Part shown: piece after piece, positions 29,763 through 38,083 of the stretch
Position numbering within the stretch: the stretch's first letter is position 1
How the letters are laid out: the number at the start of each line of letters is the position of its first letter
From: Kitasatospora viridis
GTDB lineage: Bacteria > Actinomycetota > Actinomycetes > Streptomycetales > Streptomycetaceae
Direction of reading: 5' to 3'
Length of the DNA: 64,000 nucleotides
NCBI RefSeq assembly: GCF_007829815.1
Contig: NZ_VIWT01000005.1
Span: 434,001 to 498,000 of the forward strand
The notes under the pieces: generated by a model
Seen by the model: the letters and a program-made list of their open reading frames with translations, nothing else
What the model was told of the DNA's origin: nothing
The model's database searches: none
Translations under genes and position numbers: made by a program

Positions 29763-32700
29763 ATGTCCGAGGAAGACAAGCTTCGGGATTATCTGAAGCG
29801 GGCCATCAACGACGGTCGGCAGCTGCAGAACCGACTGCAGAGGCTTGAGGAGAGCATTCGCGAGCCGGTGGCGATCGTCGGCATGGGCTGCCGGTTCCCG
29901 GGCGGGGTCGAAGACCCGGAGGGGTTCTGGCGGTTGGTCGCCGGAGGCTCCGACGCGATGTCGGGTTTCCCGGCGAACCGCGGCTGGGACGCGGCCGGCC
30001 GGCCTGACCCGGACTCCGGTGACGGCGGTGCGGGTTATGCCCGGGTGGGTGGTTTCCTGGACAACGCCGGTGAGTTCGATGCGGAGTTCTTCGGCATCAG
30101 TCCGCGTGAGGCACTGGGGATGGATCCCCAGCAGCGGCTGTTGCTGGAGACGTGCTGGGAGGCGCTGGAGGACGCGGGGATCGATCCGGGCTCGCTGCGT
30201 GGCACCGATGCCGGGGTCTACGCCGGGGTCATCACGTCCGGGTACCGGGTCGGGGGCCAGGACGGTGCCGGCGGCTACGGGCTGACCGGAACCATGGCGA
30301 GTGTGGCGTCGGGGCGGGTGGCCTACTCGCTGGGGTTGCAGGGGCCTGCGGTCTCCATTGACACGGCGTGTTCCTCGTCGCTGACGGCGATTCACCTGGC
30401 CGCGCAGGCGCTGCGGTCCGGGGAGTGCGGGGTCGCGCTGGCCGGTGGCGTCACCGTGATGGCCAGCCCGGGTGCGTTCACGGAGTTCGCGCGGCAGCGG
30501 GGGTTGGCTGCCGACGGCCGGTGCAAGCCGTTCGCGGAGGCTGCTGACGGCACCGGGTGGGGTGAGGGCGTCGGCGTGCTGGTGTTGGAGCGGCTGTCCG
30601 ACGCCCGCGCCCGGGGGCACCGGGTGCTGGCGGTCGTGGCAGGCAGTGCGGTCAACCAGGACGGGGCCAGCAATGGCCTGTCGGCGCCGAACGGGCCCTC
30701 GCAGCAGCGGGTGATCCGGGCTGCGCTGGCCAGTGCGCGTCTGCGGCCGAGCGATGTCGACGTGGTGGAGGCGCATGGCACGGGCACGTCGCTGGGTGAC
30801 CCGATCGAGGCGCAGGCGCTGCTGGCGACGTACGGTCAGGACCGGCCGGAGGACCGGCCGCTGCTGCTGGGTTCGGTGAAGTCGAACATCGGCCACACGC
30901 AGGCGGCGGCCGGCGTGGCCAGCGTGATCAAGATGGTGCAGGCGATGCGGCACGGGTTGGTGCCGCAGACGCTGCACGTGGACGCCCCGTCCACGCATGT
31001 GGATTGGTCGGCCGGGGCGGTGGAGCTGCTGACCGAGCCGCGTGAGTGGCCGGCGGGTGCCGGGCCGCGTCGGGCCGGTGTGTCGGCGTTCGGGATCAGC
31101 GGCACCAACGTGCACCTCATCCTTGAGCAGCCTGCTCAGGAAGCCGCTGTCCAGGAGGAGTTGGAGCCTGGGTCGGGTCCGGTGGCGTGGGTGCTGTCGG
31201 CGCGCTCTGATGCCGCGTTGGCAGCGCAGGCGGGTCGGCTGGCGGAGTTCCTGACGGCGCGGCCGGAGGTCGCGGCCAAGGATGTGGCGCTGTCGCTGGC
31301 GGTGACGCGGACCACGGCGTTCTCGCACCGCCTGGCGGTGGTGGGCGAGGACCGCGACCAGCTGCTGGCGGGTCTGACCGCCGCCGCAACGGGGCAGGAG
31401 GCGCCCGGTGTGGTGAGCGGGGTTGCTGGTTCGGTGTCGCGGCCGGTGTTCGTGTTCGCTGGTCAGGGTGCGCAGTGGGTCGGGATGGGCCTGCAACTGT
31501 GGGACGAGGAGCCCGCGTTCGCGGCGGCGATGGAGCGTTGTGCGCAGGCGTTGGCGCCGTTCGTCGACTGGCAGTTGCGTGATGTCCTGGGCGACGCGGA
31601 GCTGTTGGCGCGGGTGGACGTGGTTCAGCCGGCGTCGTGGGCGGTGGCGGTCAGCTTGGCCGAGCTGTGGCGCGCGAACGGCGTGGAGCCGGCCGCGGTG
31701 GCGGGTCACAGCCAGGGTGAGATCGCTGCGGCGTGTGTCGCCGGTGGTCTGTCCCTGGAGGACGGCGCCCGTGTGGTTGCCCTGCGCAGCCGGGCGTTGG
31801 CGAGTCTGGCGGGTACGGGTGGGATGGTCTCGGTGCCGGCCGGTCTGGACGAGGTGGGGGAGTGGATCTCCCGCTGGGGCCAGGACCTGTCGGTGGCCGC
31901 TGTCAACGGCCCGAGGCAGGTCGTGGTGGCCGGTGCCGCGCAGGCGTGCGTGGAGTTCGCGGAGGCCTACGGCGATCGCGGCGCACGGCAGATTGCGGTC
32001 GACTACGCCTCGCACACCGCGCACGTCGAAGCCGTCAACGACCGGCTGGCCGAGGACCTGGCCGGGGTGTCCCCGGTCTCCGGTTCGGTGCCGTTCTACT
32101 CGACGCTTGAGGCCCGGCTGCTGGACACCGCCGAGTTGGACGGCGGCTATTGGTACCGGAACCTGCGTCAGACGGTGCGCTTCGGCGAGGTCATCGCCGA
32201 ACTCGTGGAGGAGGGCCACCGCGTCTTCGTCGAGGCCAGCCCGCACCCCGTGCTGGGCTTGGCGATCGCACAGGCCGGCGAGGACCTGGTGGCCGTGGGC
32301 AGTCTGCAGCGCGGCGACGGCGGCCGTGGCCGCTGGCTGACCTCGCTGGCCGGCGCCTACGCGGCCGGTGTCGAGGTGAACTGGGCGGCGGTGACCACCG
32401 ACGGCGCGAGCAAGATCACCCTGCCGACCTACCCGTTCCAGCGTCAGCACTACTGGCCAAAGGCCGTGGCGGGTCGCGGGGATGCCTCGTCGGCTGGTCA
32501 GCAGCGTTCCGGCCACCCGCTGTTGGCGGCCGAGGTCTGGCTGGCCGAGGGCGATGGCTTGGTCCTGACGGGTCGTCTGTCGCTGGCCGCGATGCCGTGG
32601 TTGGGCGACCACACGGTGCACGGCACGGTGCTGATGGCTGGTACCGCGTTCGTGGACCTGGCGATCCATGCCGGTGACCTTGCGGGTTGCGGCACGCTGG

Positions 32701-35700
32701 AGGAACTGACCCTCCAGGAACCGCTGCTCCTGCCCACCGCCGGTGGCGTGCAGTTGCAGGTCCAGGTCGGCGACAGCGACGGCGAGAGTGGTCGGCGAAC
32801 GGTCACCGTCTCGTCGCGCGAGGGTGCGGGCGAATGGGTCCGGCACGCCGCCGGCGTGCTGGCCCCGGCCGGCAGCGAGCCCGTCCCGGCCCCGCTGGCT
32901 GCCTGGCCTCCCGCCGGTGCGGAGCTGGTGCCGGTCGACGGTGCGTACGACATGTTCGCCCAGCGCGGTTACGGCTACGGCCCGGCGTTCCAGGGCCTGC
33001 GCCAGGTCTGGCAGGCCGGGGACACCGTCTACGCCGAGGTCGAGCTGCCCCAGGCCACAGAAGCGGATGTTGCCGGGTACGGCCTGCACCCCGCTCTGCT
33101 CGATGCCGCCCTGCACGGTCTGCTGGCCGCCGGCGCCAGCAACAACGCCGGCAGCGGCAGTGGCAGCGGGGGTGGGACTGGGCTGCCGTTCGTCTGGTCG
33201 GGCGTGCGGCTGCTGGCCGGCGGTGCGCGCCACCTGCGAGTGGTGCTGGCCCCCGGGCCCGGTGGGATCTCGGTCACGGCGTTCGACGGCGTCGGTCAAC
33301 CGGTCCTGCAGGCACGCTCGTTGGTGCTGCGTGAGGCCTCGGCCGGTCAGCTCGCCGGGCCCGGTCGGCAGGCCTGGCAGTCGCTGTTCACGGTGGACTG
33401 GGTCCCGCTTCCGCAGGTCCCGGCCGCCGCAGTGAAGTGGGCTCGGCACGGTGGGTCCGAGCTGGCGTCGGTGGTTGTGGCGGCCGTTCCGGCTGCTGAG
33501 CCCGGTACTTCGGCGCCGCAGGCGGCCCAGCAGGCCGTCGCAACAGTGTTGGACTGGGTGCAGGAGTGGCTCGGCGACCCCGACACCGACGACGCGCGCC
33601 TGGTGATCTGGACCCAGGGTGCGGCCGCCGGGCAGGACTTGGCTGCCGCAGCGGTGACGGGTCTGATCCGGTCGACGCAGTCGGAGCACCCGGGCCGTCT
33701 GCTGCTGGTCGATGTCGACCCGTCAGCCGGCCTGGACCCCAGCCGCGACGCCGACGTGGAGACCGTCCTGGCGGCAGTGTTGGACGCCGACGAGTTCGAG
33801 GTCCGCATCCGCCCCGAGGCCGGGGGAATCGCGGCGTTCGGTCGGCGGCTGGCCCGGGCCGGTGCGTCCGGTGAGCTGATGCTTCCCGGTGGTTCGGACT
33901 GGCGGGTCGAGGTGACCCAGCCGGGCGACCTGGGCAGTGCGGCCGTCGTCGACGCTCCGGAGTCGGGCGCCGAGCTGTCGGAGGGTCAGGTCCGGGTCGG
34001 CCTGCGTGCGGCGGGCGTCAACTTCCGTGACGTGGTGGCCGGTCTGGGCATGGTCTCCGACGGCCGGGTCCTCGGCGGCGAGGGCGCCGGTGTTGTCCTG
34101 GAGGTCGGTGCTGGGGTAGACGGCCTGACGGTCGGTCAGCCGGTGATGGGCCTGGTGCCCGGTTGGGGGCCGGTCGGCGTCGTGGACAGCCGGCTGCTTG
34201 CCCCGATCCCGCAGGGCTGGTCCTTCCAACAGGCTGCGGCCGTGCCGGTCGGGTTCCTCACCGCGTTCTACGCGTTGCGGGATCTGGGCCAGGCCCGCGC
34301 CGGTCAGCGGGTGCTGATCCACGCTGGTACCGGTGGAGTTGGCACGGCTGCGGTGCAACTGGCCATGGCCTGGGGGCTGGAGGTCTTCGCGACCGCCAGC
34401 CCGGCCAAGCAGCATGCGCTGCGGGCCATGGGTGTGGACGAGAGCCACATCGCCTCGACCCGTGATCTGGCCTTCTGTGAGCGGTTCTTGGCCGAGACCG
34501 GTGGCGAGGGCGTGGACGTGGTCGTCAACGCCCTGGCCGGGGAGTTCACGGACGCCTCGTTGCGACTGCTGCCGCACGGTGGCCGGTTCGTCGAGATGGG
34601 CAAGACCGACATCCGCGATGCCGCGCAGGTCGCCGAGTCCTACCCGGGAGTGGTGTACCAGGCCTTCGACCTGATGGACGCGGGTGTGCCGCGCGTCGCG
34701 GAGATGCTGGCCGAGCTCGGTGGCATGTTCGAGGCCGGCACGGTGGTCCCGCCGCCGGTGACGAGCTTCGAGCTGTCCCAGGCGGTGGCCGCGCTGCGTT
34801 ACCTGCAGGCGGCCCGGCACCTCGGCAAGGTCGTCGTGAACGTCCCCGCCGAGTGGGACCCGCAGGGCACGGTGCTCGTCACGGGTGGAACCGGCACGCT
34901 GGGCGGGGAGTTGGCCCGGCACCTGGTGAACGTCCGTGGCATGCGGCACCTGGTGCTGATGTCCCGGCGCGGCGCGGTCGCGCCGGGAGCGGCCCGCCTG
35001 GCAGCGGAGTTGGCCGCTTCGGGTGCGGAGGTGCGGGTGCAGGCCGGCGACGCCGCCGACCGGGACGCCCTCGCCGCCGTGTTGGCGCGGATCGAGTCGC
35101 CGTTGACGGCAGTCGTGCACGCCGCCGGTGTGATCGACGACGCCACGGTGGAGTCGCTGACACCGCGGCGGATCGCGAACGTCATGGCAGCCAAGGCCGA
35201 CGCGGCGTGGAACCTGCACGAGCTGACCGAGGGCGCGGGCCTGGCCGGGTTCGTCCTCTACTCCTCGGCCGCAGCCGTCGTGGGCAACCCCGGACAGGCC
35301 GGCTACGCCGCTGCCAACGCGTTCCTGGACGCGCTGGCCGCCCACCGCCGCGACCGCCACCTGCCCGGCCAGTCGCTGGCCTGGGGCCTGTGGGCCCAGA
35401 CCTCCGAGATGACCGGGCACCTCAACGGCACCGGCATGTCCCGTCTGCGCCGTGGCGGCATCGAGCCGATGACGACGGAACAGGGCATGGCGCTCTTCGA
35501 AGCCTCCGCCGCGCTGGGCACGCCGTTGACGGTCCCGGCCCGACTGGACCTGACCGCCCTGGCACGCCCCGGACGCCCGCTGCTCCCGCTGCTGCGCGGC
35601 CTGGCCGCCGCCGCCCCCGCCCGCCCGACCGCAGCCGTGGCTGCTGCCGCGGACACGGGTGCGGTCAGCTTGGCGGCGCGGCTGGCGCCGCTCAGCCCGG

Positions 35701-36086
35701 CCGAGCGCGAGCAGGAGATCCTGGAGGTCATCCGGGTCGCCGCCGCCGTCGTCCTGGGCCACAGCCGTCCCGGGGACCTCGACGTCCAGCGGCCCTTCCG
35801 CGACATGGGCATCGACTCCCTGACCGCCCTGGAACTCCGCAACCGCCTCGCGACCGAGACCGGCCTCACCCTCCCCGCCACCCTGGTCTTCGACTACCGG
35901 GCCCCGGACGAGCTCGCCCGGTTCCTGCTCGAAGAGTTCGGTGACACCTTGGCACCGGCCGGCGAGGACATCGTCGAGCAACTCGCCAACCTGGAGACGG
36001 CCCTCACGAAGGACGGGGACCTCGACGAGAAACTGCGCGGCTTCGCCCGCTCCCGCCTCCAGGCACTGCTGGAGATGGTGGGCTGA
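29763..36086 (+). CDS. Type I modular PKS, one module KS-AT(methylmalonyl)-DH-ER-KR-ACP, no thioesterase
   Basis: I choose the ATG at 29763. It follows an AAGGAG (29746-29751) and begins a typical docking helix (EEDKLRDYLKRAINDG). A GTG at 29721 that overlaps the previous stop would add 14 residues. Numbered from 29763, the KS cysteine is residue 203. The AT has GHSQGE and VDYASH (methylmalonyl). The DH motif is HTVHGTVLMA, with alanine (residue 959) replacing the usual proline. The ER, B-type KR and ACP (S2019) look intact. The C terminus (IVEQLANLETALTKDGDL onward) resembles a docking helix rather than a thioesterase. The chain therefore probably passes to another synthase outside this window, or is released by a separate enzyme. 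A strong hairpin lies 18 bases after the stop. Confidence 0.93.
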   Translation: MSEEDKLRDYLKRAINDGRQLQNRLQRLEESIREPVAIVGMGCRFPGGVEDPEGFWRLVAGGSDAMSGFPANRGWDAAGRPDPDSGDGGAGYARVGGFLDNAGEFDAEFFGISPREALGMDPQQRLLLETCWEALEDAGIDPGSLRGTDAGVYAGVITSGYRVGGQDGAGGYGLTGTMASVASGRVAYSLGLQGPAVSIDTACSSSLTAIHLAAQALRSGECGVALAGGVTVMASPGAFTEFARQRGLAADGRCKPFAEAADGTGWGEGVGVLVLERLSDARARGHRVLAVVAGSAVNQDGASNGLSAPNGPSQQRVIRAALASARLRPSDVDVVEAHGTGTSLGDPIEAQALLATYGQDRPEDRPLLLGSVKSNIGHTQAAAGVASVIKMVQAMRHGLVPQTLHVDAPSTHVDWSAGAVELLTEPREWPAGAGPRRAGVSAFGISGTNVHLILEQPAQEAAVQEELEPGSGPVAWVLSARSDAALAAQAGRLAEFLTARPEVAAKDVALSLAVTRTTAFSHRLAVVGEDRDQLLAGLTAAATGQEAPGVVSGVAGSVSRPVFVFAGQGAQWVGMGLQLWDEEPAFAAAMERCAQALAPFVDWQLRDVLGDAELLARVDVVQPASWAVAVSLAELWRANGVEPAAVAGHSQGEIAAACVAGGLSLEDGARVVALRSRALASLAGTGGMVSVPAGLDEVGEWISRWGQDLSVAAVNGPRQVVVAGAAQACVEFAEAYGDRGARQIAVDYASHTAHVEAVNDRLAEDLAGVSPVSGSVPFYSTLEARLLDTAELDGGYWYRNLRQTVRFGEVIAELVEEGHRVFVEASPHPVLGLAIAQAGEDLVAVGSLQRGDGGRGRWLTSLAGAYAAGVEVNWAAVTTDGASKITLPTYPFQRQHYWPKAVAGRGDASSAGQQRSGHPLLAAEVWLAEGDGLVLTGRLSLAAMPWLGDHTVHGTVLMAGTAFVDLAIHAGDLAGCGTLEELTLQEPLLLPTAGGVQLQVQVGDSDGESGRRTVTVSSREGAGEWVRHAAGVLAPAGSEPVPAPLAAWPPAGAELVPVDGAYDMFAQRGYGYGPAFQGLRQVWQAGDTVYAEVELPQATEADVAGYGLHPALLDAALHGLLAAGASNNAGSGSGSGGGTGLPFVWSGVRLLAGGARHLRVVLAPGPGGISVTAFDGVGQPVLQARSLVLREASAGQLAGPGRQAWQSLFTVDWVPLPQVPAAAVKWARHGGSELASVVVAAVPAAEPGTSAPQAAQQAVATVLDWVQEWLGDPDTDDARLVIWTQGAAAGQDLAAAAVTGLIRSTQSEHPGRLLLVDVDPSAGLDPSRDADVETVLAAVLDADEFEVRIRPEAGGIAAFGRRLARAGASGELMLPGGSDWRVEVTQPGDLGSAAVVDAPESGAELSEGQVRVGLRAAGVNFRDVVAGLGMVSDGRVLGGEGAGVVLEVGAGVDGLTVGQPVMGLVPGWGPVGVVDSRLLAPIPQGWSFQQAAAVPVGFLTAFYALRDLGQARAGQRVLIHAGTGGVGTAAVQLAMAWGLEVFATASPAKQHALRAMGVDESHIASTRDLAFCERFLAETGGEGVDVVVNALAGEFTDASLRLLPHGGRFVEMGKTDIRDAAQVAESYPGVVYQAFDLMDAGVPRVAEMLAELGGMFEAGTVVPPPVTSFELSQAVAALRYLQAARHLGKVVVNVPAEWDPQGTVLVTGGTGTLGGELARHLVNVRGMRHLVLMSRRGAVAPGAARLAAELAASGAEVRVQAGDAADRDALAAVLARIESPLTAVVHAAGVIDDATVESLTPRRIANVMAAKADAAWNLHELTEGAGLAGFVLYSSAAAVVGNPGQAGYAAANAFLDALAAHRRDRHLPGQSLAWGLWAQTSEMTGHLNGTGMSRLRRGGIEPMTTEQGMALFEASAALGTPLTVPARLDLTALARPGRPLLPLLRGLAAAAPARPTAAVAAAADTGAVSLAARLAPLSPAEREQEILEVIRVAAAVVLGHSRPGDLDVQRPFRDMGIDSLTALELRNRLATETGLTLPATLVFDYRAPDELARFLLEEFGDTLAPAGEDIVEQLANLETALTKDGDLDEKLRGFARSRLQALLEMVG

Positions 36087-36104
36087 CCGGTAGGAGCCGG
36101 AGTG

Positions 36105-36154
36105 TCTGTCCCGGCGGCCTCGCGACGTCCACGTCGCGAGGCCGCCGGGACAGA
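36105..36154. terminator. 24-bp perfect inverted repeat after the PKS operon
   Basis: The arms 36105-36128 and 36131-36154 are perfectly complementary with a two-base centre (the innermost pairs must open to form a loop). The stem is GC-rich and starts 18 bases past the PKS stop. There is no clear U-run, which is common for actinobacterial terminators. It probably ends the PKS transcript. Confidence 0.8.
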
Positions 36155-36214
36155 GCTGTGGTCCTGAAGCTGCGGAGCACAGCGCAGTGAACGTGCAAAC
36201 GGAAGGCGTCCGTC

Positions 36215-36259
36215 ACCAGCCCCTGCGAGCAGGTTTCCGACCTGCCGGCAGGGGCTGGT
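36215..36259. terminator. Nested hairpin, possible second terminator
   Basis: An outer 12-bp stem (36215-36226 with 36248-36259) encloses an inner 6-bp stem (36229-36234 with 36240-36245) with a TTCCG loop. It lies between the PKS terminator and the convergent small gene and could stop transcription from either side. Confidence 0.5.
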
Positions 36260-36428
36260 CGCGTCAACCACCGAGCAGCGCAATCCCGTTGGGAGCCCAG
36301 CCAGCGGATCGGCACGGGCGTGGCCGGTCCAGCACGACGGCCCGCTGCCGGGTTGCCGCCATCCACCCGACGTGGTCCCGGCGCCCCGAGCCGCCGGCGC
36401 GTCAGAGCAGGGCCGGCATGAGCAGCGA

Positions 36429-36456
36429 GGCCCCGTCCCAAATGAGGGACGGGGCC
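36429..36456. terminator. 11-bp hairpin terminator, probably bidirectional
   Basis: Arms GGCCCCGTCCC (36429-36439) and GGGACGGGGCC (36446-36456) flank a six-base loop. The hairpin sits 11 bases beyond the stop of the minus-strand DUF6087 gene and faces the end of the PKS operon on the other side. Confidence 0.75.
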
Positions 36457-36467
36457 TTCGTCGGTTG

Positions 36468-36767
36468 TCAGCGGGGCGTCGGGGGCTTCCTGTGCCTTCC
36501 CGTGCCAGGCCCCAGGGGGTTGGGCACTGGAGCTGAAACCGGGGGGTCCTGTGCGCCTGGGAACAGGATGCGCTGAGCCTCTGCGAGGTTGGCGGCCACT
36601 GCGAAGGGCTCCCAGGTGTGTCCGTTCCATCTCTCGATGGCGCGCGGCACGCCCGGGTTCAGGTGTGACCCCTTGGGGCCGTCTCCCGTGCTTATGGGGG
36701 CAGCGCGGAGCTGCCCGATCCTCGCATCACGGCGTTCCGCCCACTCGGACAGCGGCTCGTCGTCCAT
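36468..36767 (-). CDS. DUF6087 family protein
   Basis: A 99-residue protein starting MDDEPLSEWAERRDARIG, with RAIERWNGHTWEPFAVAANL near its end. This pattern (an acidic DEPLxEWAxRR start, a GDGPKGSH segment and a tryptophan-rich WNGHTWEP) matches the small streptomycete family DUF6087 as I remember it. Its function is unknown. I prefer the ATG at 36767, preceded by GAGGAA; a GTG at 36782 would add five residues. It is a single gene convergent to the PKS, with a hairpin right after its stop. No signal peptide or membrane segment is visible. Confidence 0.75.
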   Translation of the reverse strand: MDDEPLSEWAERRDARIGQLRAAPISTGDGPKGSHLNPGVPRAIERWNGHTWEPFAVAANLAEAQRILFPGAQDPPVSAPVPNPLGPGTGRHRKPPTPR

Positions 36768-36793
36768 CCTGCGGTTCCTCACGTTGGAGCTGA

Positions 36794-36946
36794 CTCGCGT
36801 GCCAGGGTACCGACCGGCGGGTCGGGGACGCGCCCCGCGAGGCGCCGGCCGACAACCGGTTCTTCGAGGACCTGGACGCCTCCGCGGAGATCACTCCGTG
36901 GAAGCGGGAAGCGCCCGGACGAGTGCGTACCGACCGCCTTCAGTGA
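36794..36946 (+). pseudogene. Probable decayed coding fragment
   Basis: An open stretch of about 50 codons without a start codon ends in TGA at 36944. It reads ...DNRFFEDLDASAEITPW... and nearly every codon ends in G or C, as in real actinobacterial genes. No ribosome site or start is visible upstream. It looks like the 3' end of a lost gene. I do not recognise the family, and it could be chance. Confidence 0.3.
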
Positions 36947-37014
36947 GCGGCCGCTCCTGGATGCTGACTGGTCCGAATCGGTGAAAGCCGTGCGTACACC
37001 CTAAAGTCCGGATG

Positions 37015-37059
37015 CGAACCATCCGATGCTCGGGACACGAACTATCCGATGTCCCGAGC
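37015..37059. promoter_or_regulatory. Interlocked direct and inverted repeats upstream of the FAAL operon
   Basis: Two 14-base direct repeats (37015-37028 and 37038-37051, one mismatch, consensus CGAACYATCCGATG) overlap a 10-bp inverted repeat (37028-37037 with 37050-37059, GCTCGGGACA). The repeat spacing is 23 bases, about two helical turns. The block lies about 165 bases before the first gene of the operon and could be an operator. No regulator that binds it is identifiable here. Confidence 0.35.
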
Positions 37060-37221
37060 GCTGCTCGCGTGGGGTCTCCAGGACGTGAATGCCCGAGTCA
37101 GCAGCACGGACGGTTGCGCTGTGTCGCCCAACACCGGCCCCGCCCCTGACAGCTGAGTCCCCCTCGTCCAACGTCGCCCCGTCCCGCTGTGCAGTGCCTC
37201 ACCCACAGACAAGGAGCAGTC

Positions 37222-38034
37222 ATGACCGAGATCAGCCAGTCCCAGTTGCACCGCGAGGCAGTGGCGATCGCGCTGTGGCAGACGCCCTGCCCCGAACTGG
37301 ACGCCACCACGATCGCCGAGCTCTCGCTGATCGGGGGCAAGACGGAGGCGGCGGACGAGAGCAGCGACCAGGGAGTGGGCAACAAGGCGGCGGGAGACGG
37401 CAGTCTGCTGCCCGACCTGGGGCCGCTGGCGAGTTTCGGCTCGTGGGAGTCCGTGGCCAGCACCATCGTGCACAAGGCCGAGACCATGAGTAACTTCAAC
37501 CCGGGGGCCACGACCTTCGACGTGGTGGCCTGGAACAACTTCCTCCAGAAGTTCTCCACGATCCCGTTCTTCCTGACGTACGTGGCCGACATCCGCAACG
37601 CGGCCATCTCCTCGCTGTCCCTGGAGAACGCCGTCAACGCGGTGTCGGACCTGATCCAGAACATCATGACGCCGGAGAACTTCACCGGCGTCGTGACGAG
37701 CATCAAGAAGATCGCCCAGCTGGCGCTCGAGAGCGAGGGGAAGACGCAGAAGAACAGCAACCAGCAGGTCGGTGTCCTGTCGCGCAATGCGAGCCAGCTC
37801 TACCTGGGTGCCGTTCGGACCGCGGTGTCGATGGAGTACAAGAAGGGCAAGGGGTACGAGCAGCTGTCGCAGACCCTCGACGTCTACCGCGGCTACGGCG
37901 TGCTCGACTTCGAGATGTGCAAGCGCCAAGCCCCCACGATCCTCAAGTGGGACGGCCAGAACGTGGATGACTGGGAGAACGGGACGGCCAGCGCCCCGCT
38001 GCCGCCCAACCAGAGCCCCGCCTGGAACAAGTGA
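37222..38034 (+). CDS. Unrecognised protein, paralogue 1 of 3 in the FAAL/ACP operon
   Basis: A 270-residue protein that I cannot assign to a family. The ATG at 37222 follows AAGGAG by five bases. It has no signal peptide and no obvious membrane helix. Segments shared with the two paralogues downstream are an N-terminal helix (REAVAIALW), a GDGSLLPDLGPLASFGSWES block, a hydrophobic middle around FSTIPFFLTY and SSLSLENAVNAVSDLI, a basic IKKIAQLA helix, a KGKGYEQL block and a proline-rich end PPNQSPAW. Cysteines are C23 and C233; only C233 (FEMCKR) is conserved in the paralogues. Its operon partners suggest that fatty acyl chains are involved. The closest in sequence is paralogue 3. Evf-like virulence factors, which are S-palmitoylated, are a speculative comparison. 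Confidence 0.8.
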   Translation: MTEISQSQLHREAVAIALWQTPCPELDATTIAELSLIGGKTEAADESSDQGVGNKAAGDGSLLPDLGPLASFGSWESVASTIVHKAETMSNFNPGATTFDVVAWNNFLQKFSTIPFFLTYVADIRNAAISSLSLENAVNAVSDLIQNIMTPENFTGVVTSIKKIAQLALESEGKTQKNSNQQVGVLSRNASQLYLGAVRTAVSMEYKKGKGYEQLSQTLDVYRGYGVLDFEMCKRQAPTILKWDGQNVDDWENGTASAPLPPNQSPAWNK

Positions 38035-38083
38035 GTCGGTTCAAGGCCTTTCCGCGATCCACCGGACTCCCTCGGCAGGTCCC

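Noticed and set aside
36187..36576. Plus-strand frame of 129 codons after the PKS
   Set aside because: It runs through two hairpin terminators and antisense to the DUF6087 gene, and the product shows no protein-like pattern.
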